Translations under genes and position numbers: made by a program
Notes under the pieces: generated by a model
Database searches by the model: none
Told to the model about the DNA's origin: nothing
What the model saw: the letters and a program-made list of their open reading frames with translations, nothing else
From: CBDCVN01 sp965223585
GTDB lineage: Bacteria > Deinococcota > Deinococci > Deinococcales > Trueperaceae
Length of the DNA: 64,000 bases
Reading direction: 5' to 3'
Assembly (NCBI GenBank): GCA_965223585.1
Contig: CBDCWW010000015.1
Coordinates: 248,001 to 312,000, forward strand
Part shown: piece after piece, positions 9,477-18,752 of the stretch
Numbering within the stretch: position 1 is the stretch's first letter
How the letters are laid out: every line of letters begins with the position of its first letter

Positions 9477-9800
9477 TCACGCTAAAGTATCAAGGCCATG
9501 CTTTTGCACAATGTTTAGTAAACGTAAAGCAGGTCCACTAGGTTTCTTAACACCACGCTCCCAATCAGACACAAGATTTTTGGACACATTAAGATATATA
9601 GCAAAGACAGGTTGTGAAACATGCTCACGCATACGCAAATCTCTTATGGCTTCTGGTCCCATCTCTATAATTGGCTCGAGACACGTTTCGTCAAAACTAC
9701 GCATGGTCTTCTTATCTATAGCACCTATTCGATATAAAGAGTTTGCAGTCTCGTGTATAGCTGCAGAAGCCTCTGACTTATATTGTCGTGCTTTATTCAT
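9477..9800 (-). CDS. higA: HigA-like antitoxin with XRE helix-turn-helix
   Basis: 107 residues with a C-terminal XRE-type DNA-binding domain (about residues 57-100). The helix-turn-helix is visible in REHVSQPVFAIYLNVSKNLV followed by SDWERGVKKPSG, the hallmark of HigA/NadS antitoxins encoded downstream of RelE-like toxins. It overlaps the toxin gene by 4 nt (ATGA), which ensures coupled translation. The product is expected to neutralise the toxin and repress the operon through the repeats at 10190-10258. Confidence 0.85.
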   Translation of the reverse strand: MNKARQYKSEASAAIHETANSLYRIGAIDKKTMRSFDETCLEPIIEMGPEAIRDLRMREHVSQPVFAIYLNVSKNLVSDWERGVKKPSGPALRLLNIVQKHGLDTLA

Positions 9801-10162
9801 GGTTCAACCTCCACCAGCTCTCCAGTTTTAACTAATTCCTCAATTTGCTCACTAGTCAGTTCTAGTAATCCTTTAGCCAGCTTCTTAAAATTATCTTTGT
9901 CGCTCTTGCTTATATTTTCCTGCTCATTTTTAGCAAATCCAAAAACAAAAAATGCTTTATCAGCCTTCTTAAACACAATGATTGTCCTATAACCGCCTGA
10001 CTTTCCCTCATTAGGACGTGCAATGCGTTGCTTAATCACGCTACCACCAAGGTCAGCATCAATAAGGCCTTTATCAGCTCTATCAATTGCGTCCTTTAGA
10101 GTTTCATCACTAATTTTCTCACGCTTGGCAAAACGGTTAAACCAAGCGTTTTTGAAAATCAC
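9797..10162 (-). CDS. higB: HigB/RelE-superfamily toxin
   Basis: 121 residues of the HigB-type group that pairs with XRE antitoxins (type II toxin-antitoxin). The core GGSVIKQRIARPNEGKSGGY followed by RTIIVFK...FVFGFAKNEQENIS is characteristic, as is the Lys-rich tail. The presumed activity is ribosome-dependent mRNA cleavage. The start is GTG (10160-10162) with no clear ribosome site. The toxin gene precedes the antitoxin gene, the HigBA order rather than RelBE order. Confidence 0.85.
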   Translation of the reverse strand: MIFKNAWFNRFAKREKISDETLKDAIDRADKGLIDADLGGSVIKQRIARPNEGKSGGYRTIIVFKKADKAFFVFGFAKNEQENISKSDKDNFKKLAKGLLELTSEQIEELVKTGELVEVEP

Positions 10163-10189
10163 ACTAATAATCTATCATACATAGTGTTA

Positions 10190-10258
10190 TACTTCATGAA
10201 AATTAAGATGTGACCACCATTAGCTCGAGGGTAGTGTACTTCATATAATGATGAAGTA
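10190..10258. promoter_or_regulatory. Candidate HigA operator: three TACTTCAT half-sites
   Basis: The octamer TACTTCAT occurs at 10190-10197 and 10237-10244 and inverted at 10251-10258; the last two form a perfect 8-bp inverted repeat with a 6-nt spacer. The first site overlaps a second small palindrome TTCATGAA (10193-10200). The cluster lies directly upstream of higB, where autoregulating HigA would bind. Confidence 0.55.
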
Positions 10259-10315
10259 ATAGCTTAATAGGGACAAGGTTCAATACATCATTATTTGTAT
10301 AGGACTACCAGCTTT

Positions 10316-11793
10316 CTAGGCTTGCAATGCGAGGATTTCTTGTGCCTCTGCATATTCAGGGATAAGATCAATATCTATTATAGGAGTAACTCTATCTAGC
10401 AGTTCTTTAAGTAATGAATGTGCTTCTTCTTTTTGGTTATTAGCTTGCCAATACTTTGCTAGGGATAGACTTGCTTGTAGCTCGAGCAGAGGAGCCTCTT
10501 GCTCTTTAGCCACATTTATAGCTTCCCTAAAACAGAATTCAACCTCAGCAGCTTTTGCCCCTAGTTTTTGCAGCCATTCACCTTTTATACAGTTTAGCTG
10601 GGACAAATAACAAAACTCGCCCTTTCTCTTGCTATAAGTAAAGCCTTCTTCCAGCATGTCTAAGGCATCATGGTGTCTGCCCATTAGCCAAATACCTTCA
10701 GCTGACATAGCGAATAGTAATGAACCAAACATAATGCACCCTGACATTTTAGTAATATCTATGCCTTGTTGCATTTCAGCAATACCTGCTTCTACTTCCC
10801 CTAATTGTGATATAGTCCAGCCATGAAAAACAAGCCCCATTGTTTTCCAAGCAGGCATACCATATTCCTCTGCTAGTTTTAAAAGCTCTTCAGAGGCAGA
10901 TTTTAAACTAGTAAAGTCGCTAAGATATTGATAGCTGTAAAGGCTAGCAGTTAAAAAAATTGCTTTACTTGCTACATGTTGAAAATTAGGTAAAGGCTCT
11001 TTACCTAGCAGTGTTTTCATTTCCTTTAATTTACCTTTAGGATAAAGTGCCCAACATAGAGTTGGCCTTAGCAACACACGTGTGTCAATAGTATAATGGC
11101 GAATCATATTTTCATGTTTATCTTGATCCATAATGCTGTAAATAAGAATTGAACGACCCATTTCTAGAGCTTTATCATGATTGCCAATGTAAGCATAAAT
11201 TAATGCTATAAAAGATTCTGCCGCCGCTAAATGTGTTAAATCTTTTTGCTGGGCGGCTATTTCTCTGAACTTTTCTAACCAATCTAGGCAAGTCTGAAGT
11301 GGTAAATCATTGTTAATAGAAGAACCTGATGCTAGACCTGCGTAAATAGCCATAAGTTCGTTATCTGTTCCACCAATTTGGTGACATAGTTCTAGAGCAC
11401 GCTCTAAAGCAGTTTGCATTCGTGCAGACTTAAGCCCTTCAACAGTTAAAAGAGCTGTACCCAAGCCAGCTTGAAGGTTTAATTCTACCCTTAGGAATTC
11501 TGTAGTAACAGGAAGTTGATTAATAATAGTTAAACCCCGCTCAAAGTGAACAAGAGCTTCTTTGTTAGAGCCTAACACTTGTGCTTGCTGTCCAGCTAAT
11601 AGTAAATACTCAAAAGTCTTTTCCACATTGCCAGCTTGCTCAAAGTGCCAAGCTAATTGTGGTGCTATGTTTTTAGCTCTTTCTCCATACATTGCCTCTA
11701 GTGTTAGGGCTATGTCTTCATGTAAATAAGTTCGCTCAGTTTCTGCTAGATTGTTATACACATATCTCTGAAAAAGATTATGTCGAAAACGAT
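10316..11793 (-). pseudogene. 3' half of an IS-interrupted BTAD-ATPase-TPR regulator
   Basis: C-terminal part of the large regulator whose N-terminal part is at 13648-15717. The sequence is helical tetratricopeptide-like repeats (for example WHFEQAGNVEKTFEYLLLAG and the following Ala-rich pairs), the usual sensor part of SARP/MalT-like STAND ATPases. Read from 11785 downwards it continues the upstream frame exactly: RF then RHNLFQRYVYNNLAE. Alone it could start at the GTG at 11759-11761, but it has no promoter of its own that I can see. Positions 11786-11793 are the target duplication. Confidence 0.85.
11786..11793. repeat. Target-site duplication of the IS1-family element (left)
   Basis: AAAACGAT, identical to 13648-13655 on the other side of the element. 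Joining the flanks with a single copy restores the host reading frame. Confidence 0.9.
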
Positions 11794-13647
11794 GATGGTG
11801 TTCCCAACAACTGCGGATAAATAAATTGGAGAAAGTAGTGTAATGAAAGCAAGTAAATAATATAGACTACTAAAATAATCATTACTCTAAAGTGGATTTC
11901 TCGAACTTATAGCTTTGTTGATACTATAATTCCCCCAGTTATTCAACACTTTTCCCACCCTTTACTAAATTCATCTACAACTTACCCTTGATTTAAACAC
12001 CCTTGCTTTTATTTAGCCTAACCACCCTTGCTGTCTCCAAGGTGGGACTGGCTTCATCAGCACCTCCTCCAAACTCCATACCTTACTTGTTAATCCTGCT
12101 GACATTCCAGGCGTTTGCTTTTCCCATTTCCGATTCCCTCCTGTTGTTAGCTCTTTTCGTAAACTGCTGTGTGGTAAGCAAAAGTTGTAGTATAGCTGAA
12201 ACAATGCTAATTCTGCAATTAGCCCTTTTTCTCTCTTTGCCAAACTCTGCACTTTCCTTCCTAATGCTGCTACATGCTGCCTCAAACTTAAGTTGAATCT
12301 TTCTATGTAAGCTGTGTTTATTACGTTCCCTACACTTACTGCTAATGCCCTCTCAATTGCCTCTTTCGTACCATACACTACCCTCTGTTTTACACTTACC
12401 ATTCTCCTTCCTATACGTTTCTTCACCACTTGGGCATATCTCAATCCTGCTACAGCACAAAATCTTGGTTTTGGTGATCTACCTTTTTTATGTTTCCTAG
12501 CTATCTTTATCCATTCTCCATAGTGCCTCAATAATGCACTTGCATATGCATCTAAACCATCACTAGTAAATAATGGTATGCATTCTGGTGCTAGTATTAG
12601 TGTTAGACCATGTATTAGTAGTTGGGCATTCCCTTCACTTCTATCTCCTACTACGAAATTCAGCCACAACTTATGCTCTGCATCAAATGCACACCATACC
12701 CACCTTGCTCTTGCACTTCGTGTCTCTCCTGCTTCCTTACTTCCTACTAAACTCCACAATTCATCAAGTTGCACCTGTTTTAATTCTAAATCATTCAGTA
12801 AGTAATTATTCACTGCCTCTGCATGTTTTGAGGCTTCTTCCAACCATCTACTGATTGTTTCTACCTTAACTTTAAATATTCGTGATGCTGCCTGTAACCC
12901 TACTCCTTCTGCTAAAGCTGTTATCACCTGCCATATAGTCTTAGCACTTGTCTTTTTTCGATAAAATATCGTTCCTTGTGTTTCCATAAAGCACCTATTA
13001 CAGGCTTTACACTTCAATTGTCTTGCTTTTCCCCTATTTGGTCGTCCATTAGCTATTATGTTTGCTAGGTTTAGCCACCCATAGTATTCACAGCCTTCAT
13101 TAGGGCAATAGTGGTTGGTAGTATCTATTTGTCTTGGTCTTCCCCTACTTTCCTTCATTTTCGTTGGCCTTTTCGGAGTTTCTGCAGCTCCTGCTTCTTC
13201 TTCACAACCCATACAACTAGGTGCTTTAGTAGGTGCTTTCTTCAGTTTCTCTTCTTCTGTTAGTTCTTGTTGTTGTTTAGTATCTGGTTTTGGTATCTCT
13301 TTGTTACTTTTGCGTTTGCTCTTCCGACAGCCATTTGACCTACTCAGCAATCTAATTTCAACAAACAGACAGTGGAAAATCACTTGGTAGAAAATAAGTG
13401 GTGAATATGGCGTTATTAAAGGTTTTATGCTTGGGTTGAGTTCATCAGATAACACGCTTGCACTAGTGGTGTGCTCACCAGTATCATTAACATCGTTTGT
13501 TACAGGAGTATATGAGATAAAGCTTGTAAATGAGAACAAAAAGCTTACTGACAACAGTCTAATTAATTGCATAACTATTGTCTAACCCATATACTCCTCC
13601 TTTTTCTTGTTTTGACTTATTTATCCGCAGTTAAGGGGGAGAGTACC
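11794..13647. mobile_element. IS1-family insertion sequence
   Basis: The element is about 1.85 kb and flanked by identical 8-bp target copies (AAAACGAT at 11786-11793 and 13648-13655). The ends are imperfect inverted repeats: GGTGTTC at 11797 and GGTACTC reading inward from 13647, then an identical 16-bp inner part AACTGCGGATAAATAA (11809-11824 and 13617-13632). If the duplication is counted as 11 bp with one mismatch, both ends begin exactly at GGT as in IS1. One transposase is encoded on the minus strand. The element is inside a BTAD-ATPase gene, and no CTCGAG site was found in it. Confidence 0.9.
12013..13572 (-). CDS. IS1-family transposase
   Basis: DDE-type transposase. A zinc-finger region with CPNEGC and CKACNRC (about residues 156-200) corresponds to InsA. 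It is fused in one frame to an InsB-like catalytic domain with QLDELWSLVGSK, FTSDGLDAYA and AYIERFNLSLRQHVAALGRK. The single-frame layout is that of long IS1 relatives rather than the two-frame IS1 of enterobacteria. The first 135 residues are atypical, with a hydrophobic stretch and a charged linker, so translation may begin at an internal Met near residue 139. No obvious ribosome site supports the first ATG. Confidence 0.9.
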   Translation of the reverse strand: MQLIRLLSVSFLFSFTSFISYTPVTNDVNDTGEHTTSASVLSDELNPSIKPLITPYSPLIFYQVIFHCLFVEIRLLSRSNGCRKSKRKSNKEIPKPDTKQQQELTEEEKLKKAPTKAPSCMGCEEEAGAAETPKRPTKMKESRGRPRQIDTTNHYCPNEGCEYYGWLNLANIIANGRPNRGKARQLKCKACNRCFMETQGTIFYRKKTSAKTIWQVITALAEGVGLQAASRIFKVKVETISRWLEEASKHAEAVNNYLLNDLELKQVQLDELWSLVGSKEAGETRSARARWVWCAFDAEHKLWLNFVVGDRSEGNAQLLIHGLTLILAPECIPLFTSDGLDAYASALLRHYGEWIKIARKHKKGRSPKPRFCAVAGLRYAQVVKKRIGRRMVSVKQRVVYGTKEAIERALAVSVGNVINTAYIERFNLSLRQHVAALGRKVQSLAKREKGLIAELALFQLYYNFCLPHSSLRKELTTGGNRKWEKQTPGMSAGLTSKVWSLEEVLMKPVPPWRQQGWLG

Positions 13648-15717
13648 AAAACGATAATGAGATAACCTTTGTTTGTTAAGACGTTCTACTCGTTGTGATT
13701 GTACTAAACGGTGCCTTTTATCTATTTCACTACTCAGAGTACGAATAACATCCCGCTCATTTTGCTTCTGCACTTGGGCTATTGCTTCACCTATAAATGC
13801 CTCACCTTGGACACTAGCAACACTTAGTAATTCACGTTGTTCATTAAGCAAGCGACCCATCCGCACTTCTATAACCCCTTCTATTTTAGCTGGCAAAGCT
13901 TGCCAATCTATATCATCTTTAGCAAACCATTGACCTTCTTCCTGATAAAGATCTTCTCTATCTTTCAAAGTACTCAAAAGCTCTGCAGTAAATAATGCGT
14001 GTCCTTGAGTATGCTTAAAGAAAGTCTCCCTAAAATTTTTATCTAGTCCGTTTGGTTCACTATCAAGATAAGCATTCACAAACTCACGCTCATTCTCTAC
14101 ACTCTGCTGCTCTAAATCAATCTCTATATCTCCGTAGAGAAGATGTAACTCTCTATTTACTTCTAAGATAGGGTGCTGTGAATCATTTGCTAGCATATGG
14201 CTTGGCCTATAACTTCCAATTAGTAAAATACGACTTTTTGGTAATTGCCTACTCAAGTGATTAAATAATTCTGCTGAAGAGGCGTCTACCCAGTGCAAAT
14301 CCTCTAAAATAAGTAAAATAGGTCTAATCTTTGCAATAGCTTGTAAGGCAGTAGTGTATAAAGAAATGATTCTAGTTTGCCCTAATGTTACTAAAGGTTT
14401 TTCACTAGCTAAATCTGAAATCTCTTCAAACCAAGGCTTTTTGTCTAAACCTGCTAACACTAATCTCTCAATTAATGGTGTTCCCGTTAAAAAGCTACTG
14501 ATTAGATCAGGTGCATGTTTTGCCACCTGTGGTACTATGTCTTCCATTGCCTGCCACAAAAGTTTTGCATGGTCTGTACTTATCAACCCTCCACGCCACT
14601 CAGCCTCAACATCACCTAAAAGTAATAGCAAGATGTGCCTAAAAGGTAAATAAGGATCACCCATTCCTACTTGTTGATTACAATAGCCCGTCAACACTAA
14701 CAAATCTGGATAGGCTTTTTGTGCTTCATTAGCAAACTTTCTTAATAAGTATGATTTTCCTTGACCTGCACTACCTAATACAAACTGTACTTGCCCCTTG
14801 CCAGCATAAACACTTTCTAACAAATTCGCCAAGTGGCTTAGCTCTTCTGCTCGTCCAAAAAATAATTCTTGTTTTACTGTAAGCGCTTCCTCTTTTAGAA
14901 AGTCAGGGAGCATAAGATCTTTAGAGGAAATTTGCAAACTGCTATCTAATAACAAAGGCTTATTAGGTTGTTCTAGCTCTCCTAATTTAATTTTAGCAAC
15001 TAAACTTTCTATTGCCTCGCTTGGTTTAATTTCTAGAGTTTTTGCTAGTAACTCTTTACACTTTTCATATTGCTTTAAAGCTGCAGTACGGTTTCCCTGA
15101 AGGCCGTAAAGGTAAATAAGTTTATAATGTGATTCTTCGTGCCACTCATCTAGATTGAGCATTTGCCGTGCATATTGTACAGCACGATCATAGTCTTTCT
15201 TCTTTCCAGAATCTTCAATTAGTTTATTAAAGGCTTTAAAAGCAAGTTTCTGGAAGTGTTCCTGTTGCTCAGAACACCAAGAATTAAATTCAGGAGCATC
15301 TTTGAGTTCAAAACCTGCTAGGAAATCATCTCTGTAAAGAGCTATAGCTGCATCCAATTTCTTAAAATCAATAGGCTCGTTGTGCAAAGCTGCATCTAGC
15401 TCAAAGGCATCTACTAAAATTGGTTTTTCCCAATTAAGACCTAGCGCTTGTCTTGTAGATTGTACATAATCTCCTAAAGCTTTCCTGAGCCTTGACAATC
15501 CTGTACGCAAACTACTACTAGCAGATTCGTCTGTTAAATCACTCCAAAATAACAGTATTAACTTAGAGCGTTCCACCATTCGTTTTTCTATAGTTAAATA
15601 TATTAATAGGGCTAATGTTTTCTTTGGCAGTTGTAATGTGTGAACATTTTCAAACCTTACCTCTGGATTGCCTAACAAGTTAATGTGTAGCAAAAACTGA
15701 CCCATCTTCTTTTCCAT
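13648..15717 (-). pseudogene. 5' half of an IS-interrupted BTAD-ATPase-TPR (SARP-like) regulator
   Basis: Residues 1-690 of a regulator that would be about 1179 residues without the insertion. Residues 10-100 form an OmpR-like winged helix (LLFWSDLTDESASSSLRTGL), and about 100-245 the bacterial transcriptional activator domain of SARP proteins. An AAA/STAND ATPase follows, with Walker A FVLGSAGQGKSYLL near residue 315 and Walker B LLILEDLHWVDASSAE near residue 468. As the sequence stands the protein ends LSHYRFGTLPLNCG after 8 element-encoded residues. A truncated BTAD-ATPase could still bind DNA. The ATG at 15715-15717 faces the lipoprotein gene at 15997, suggesting a shared control region. 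Confidence 0.88.
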
Positions 15718-15996
15718 GTTTTAATCATAGCAAATTTAGTGTAAAAATTGCGGTTTTGGTTACATTTTATTTGCGATAAAATTGCTGTTTAGTTTTAAAC
15801 TAATTAGTATAAAGAAATAGCATTAGTTATTTCTGAAAAGAACAGATCATCTTTTTAATTTATAGGTTTTAGAACCAAGAAATGGGATTGTGGAAACAGG
15901 GTTCCGTTTAAGGTGACAAGCTGTAGTTTAAAAAGTATTGTAAGGAAAATTAGGGAGTGCACACTCTAAAATTCCCAAAGTAAAGAAGGGTTAAAA
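15718..15996. promoter_or_regulatory. Divergent control region between the large BTAD regulator and the first lipoprotein gene
   Basis: AT-rich, no gene. It contains AGGGTTCCGTTTAA at 15898-15911, matching one arm of the inverted repeat at 9308-9356. An AAAGAAGGG ribosome site precedes the lipoprotein ATG at 15997. SARP-type regulators usually bind short direct repeats; none is obvious by eye. Confidence 0.35.
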
Positions 15997-16260
15997 ATGT
16001 TCAAATTGTGGGTAAGATTTATATTAGCTGTTTTCCTAGTTTCTACTATCTTAGTGGGCTGTCAAGGAGTAAATCAAGCAGATGGGGTAAACCAAGCAGG
16101 TAATGAAGAAGTAACAACAGATCCAATACCCTTTACAGACATACCACTCAATATACCGCCTGAAGAAGATGAAATAGACAATAATGATAGCGTGGTGGTA
16201 GTGGGTTCTCTAGACGAGTCAGAAAACTTATTTTTTGTAAGGAAGTACATTCGTCCTTAG
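15997..16260 (+). CDS. Small lipoprotein
   Basis: 87 residues: a signal peptide with lipobox LVGC (Cys about residue 22), then a Gln/Asn and acidic tail with two short GVNQA repeats. No domain is recognised. It lies 37 nt upstream of a small BTAD regulator gene on the same strand and is probably co-transcribed. The same lipoprotein-then-BTAD order recurs at 17158/17751, so the pair may form a functional unit. Confidence 0.75.
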   Translation: MFKLWVRFILAVFLVSTILVGCQGVNQADGVNQAGNEEVTTDPIPFTDIPLNIPPEEDEIDNNDSVVVVGSLDESENLFFVRKYIRP

Positions 16261-16297
16261 TTTCTTAAGAACTTATAGGAAATGGGAAACAGCTCAA

Positions 16298-17098
16298 ATG
16301 AATGTAAAAATGAGACTAATAGGAGCACCAAAGGTTTGCTATGGAAACGCTTGGCAAAATGTAGCTCTTCACAAACCTTACTTACTAATTTTCTATCTGG
16401 TCTATAAGAACACTTGGGTCTCTCGAGCAGAACTACTAGACCTATTCTACCCTGACTCTACTACAGAAAAAGCTAGGGTGAACTTGCGCAGTTTACTTAA
16501 ACGGTTACGTAAAACACCCTTGGCTAGCAATTTGGAAGTAGAAAATGACCAATTACGCTTTTTAGCAGCTAGTGATGTCAAAAGCTTTCAGGAAGCAATT
16601 AGCAATAGAGATTGGCAAACTGCTATAGAGCTGTATAGGGGTGAATTCTTAAAGGGTTTTTGTGACACTAGCCTTGATGTGGAGACTTGGCTAGCACTCG
16701 AGCGCGAGAGTTTTAAAGAAGCCTATGAGCTTGCTGTTTTGAACTATGCTCGAGCCCTAGAAAAAAATAAACTCTTTGAAGAAGCTGCTCAATTGCTAGC
16801 TGTAACCTTGTCAGAAAGCCCTCTCAATGAGGAAATGGTACAAACTTATATGAGCTGTGCTTATCTTGCTGGGAAACGTCAGCAGGCGCTAAAGGTCTTT
16901 AGGAACTTTGAAATAGAGTTAAAAAGGGAGCTAGATGTTATCCCCTTGATAGAAACCCTTCAGTTAGCTCAACAAATAAAAGAAAACCCAAGCATAGCTT
17001 CAGAAGACAATTTGCGTTATGGGTCAGCTACAACGTTGTTGAGTACTTTTTTTAAAATAAAGCAAGAAAATTCAAAAAATCCCTTAATAACTCTATAG
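16298..17098 (+). CDS. Small BTAD-family (SARP-like) regulator without ATPase domain
   Basis: 266 residues. An N-terminal winged helix of the OmpR/SARP type (VSRAELLDLFYPDSTTEKAR then VNLRSLLKRLRKT) is followed by the helical activator domain (AIELYRGEFLKGF, AYLAGKRQQALKVF, the canonical BTAD repeats) to about residue 235. No ATPase or TPR follows. It is predicted to activate nearby promoters, most simply that of the lipoprotein operon it sits in. Its first 145 residues are nearly identical to the truncated gene at 17751. Confidence 0.85.
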   Translation: MNVKMRLIGAPKVCYGNAWQNVALHKPYLLIFYLVYKNTWVSRAELLDLFYPDSTTEKARVNLRSLLKRLRKTPLASNLEVENDQLRFLAASDVKSFQEAISNRDWQTAIELYRGEFLKGFCDTSLDVETWLALERESFKEAYELAVLNYARALEKNKLFEEAAQLLAVTLSESPLNEEMVQTYMSCAYLAGKRQQALKVFRNFEIELKRELDVIPLIETLQLAQQIKENPSIASEDNLRYGSATTLLSTFFKIKQENSKNPLITL

Positions 17099-17157
17099 CT
17101 TACAAAATAGCTGTAGGCAAACTTAAAAGTCATTCATAAAACATGGAGGTTTTAAAG

Positions 17158-17673
17158 ATGAAAGATATAATTTTCCGCCTTAGATACTTAGGAATCCTAA
17201 GCCTTTTACTAGTTTTGACAGCCTGTTCACAAAGTTCAAATCCATCTTTACCAGATGGGATTTTTGAAGTAGACATAAATTTAGATATTGATCTAAGAAC
17301 TCTAGGTGTACTAAATGATGACGACAGTACAATAGGCGTTGATAAAGCTTGGCTAGGAGTCTTTTCGAAAGAAAACCCCAAACAAGAGCTGTTCTTTCAG
17401 TTTTCTAATAGCAAGGGCATAGTTGATAATAATAGGGGCAGTCGTATAGCTTTACAATCAATAGACAATAGAGTGAGATTATTGTTGCCAGAAGGTAAGT
17501 ATCTCTTCAAGTTGTTTACTTCTGATCGGAATGCTAGAACTGATCCTAATGCCAAGCAACTATCCTTCGCTAGATCAATCCTTTTCCAAGACATAACTAC
17601 TAATAAGACAGTAATCCTCGAACGTGAAGATATGAAGTTTTGCCTTCATAGAGTTACTATGCTCGAGTCATAA
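17158..17673 (+). CDS. Lipoprotein of unknown function
   Basis: About 171 residues with signal peptide and lipobox LTAC. The start is taken at the second ATG (17158-17160) because GGAGGT lies 7 nt upstream (17145-17150); an earlier in-frame ATG at 17143 would remove that ribosome site. The mature part looks like a single beta-rich domain (VDINLDIDLRTLGV, LLPEGKYLFKLFTSDRN). It is followed by a second BTAD gene. Confidence 0.75.
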   Translation: MKDIIFRLRYLGILSLLLVLTACSQSSNPSLPDGIFEVDINLDIDLRTLGVLNDDDSTIGVDKAWLGVFSKENPKQELFFQFSNSKGIVDNNRGSRIALQSIDNRVRLLLPEGKYLFKLFTSDRNARTDPNAKQLSFARSILFQDITTNKTVILEREDMKFCLHRVTMLES

Positions 17674-17750
17674 GTATAATTAAGCACCTAGGTATAAATT
17701 GTGAGTTTTGTAGGGATTCAAATTAGTAGCTAGAAGCTAGAGAATTTACT

Positions 17751-18233
17751 ATGGATATAAAAATAAGGTTGCTAGGATCACCACAGGTTTGTTACGGAAG
17801 TACTTGGCAAAATATTGCCCTTCACAAACCTTATTTACTAACTTTTTATTTGGTCTATAGAAGCACTTGGGTTTCTCGAGCAGAACTACTAGAATTATTT
17901 TATCCTGACTCTACCACAAAAAAAGCTAGGGTAAATTTGCGTAGCCTACTTAAGCGGTTACGCAAAACACCTTTGGCTAACACTCTGGAAGTAGAAAACG
18001 ATCAACTACGTTTTCTAGCAATTAGTGATGTCAAAAGCTTTCGAGAAGCAATAATTAATAAAGATTGGCAAACTGCTATAAAGCTTTATAGGGGCGAGTT
18101 TTTAAAAGGATTTTGCGACAATAGTTTGAATGTAGAAGCTTGGTTAGCACTCGAGCGTGAAAGTTTAAAAGAAGCTTATGAGCTTGCTGTTTTAAGGCTT
18201 ACCCAATCGCTAAGAAAAACTAACCTTTGGTGA
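17751..18233 (+). pseudogene. Truncated small BTAD-family regulator
   Basis: 160 residues matching the paralogue at 16298 closely over the winged helix and the first part of the BTAD domain, then ending early at TGA (18231-18233). A one-base frame change brings in about 34 more codons (18232-18336) ending RPKKVKQLAHEMKV, which weakly echoes the end of the paralogue. An internal deletion plus frameshift is the simplest reading. The DNA-binding part is intact, so a dominant short form cannot be ruled out. Confidence 0.7.
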
Positions 18234-18419
18234 GCTTTGCTATAAACAAGAATTCTATTGCTCACAAGCTAAATTACTAAATCTTACTAGTAGACCCAAG
18301 AAAGTAAAACAATTAGCCCATGAAATGAAGGTATAAACTTCGCTTAGGGGCAAAGCTCGAGGGTACTTGAGGAATGTTTACAAGATGATCTTAAGGGTTC
18401 TTAATTTGGGGCAGTGCCT

Positions 18420-18752
18420 CTACAATCTTGTTTCCTTAGTAAACGTGTTTGTTGCCCACTGATTGATGCTTTGCCCACTTACCTCTGCTGCTTTGGCCAC
18501 TGCTGCATGTACCTCTGGCGGAATGCGTAGCATTAGATTTCCAGAGTAGGCTTTTTGTGGTGGTCTATCCAAACGCTTACAGGTTTCCAAATAATCATTA
18601 ACTGCTTCTTCCAAAGCAGTTTGCAACTCAGTTACCGATTCACCATGAAAACCAACTATATCCTGAATACCTGCAATATGACCAATAAAGCAACGATCTT
18701 CTTCACTATACTCAATGTGCGCTGTGTACCCTTTATAAGTCATTTTATTCAT
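18420..18752 (-). CDS. hicB: HicB-family antitoxin
   Basis: 110 residues. The N-terminal HicB fold (YKGYTAHIEYSEEDRCFIGH, GFHGESVTELQTALEEAVND) is followed by a ribbon-helix-helix DNA-binding domain (GNLMLRIPPEVHAAVAKAAE then VSGQSINQWATNTF). Antitoxins of this type bind HicA and repress their own promoter. The start overlaps the small HicA-like ORF upstream by 8 nt. Confidence 0.88.
   Translation of the reverse strand: MNKMTYKGYTAHIEYSEEDRCFIGHIAGIQDIVGFHGESVTELQTALEEAVNDYLETCKRLDRPPQKAYSGNLMLRIPPEVHAAVAKAAEVSGQSINQWATNTFTKETRL

Noticed and set aside
12003..13390. Several plus-strand open frames opposite the IS1-like transposase
   Set aside because: Antisense shadows with hydrophobic low-complexity content; the minus-strand frame carries all catalytic motifs.
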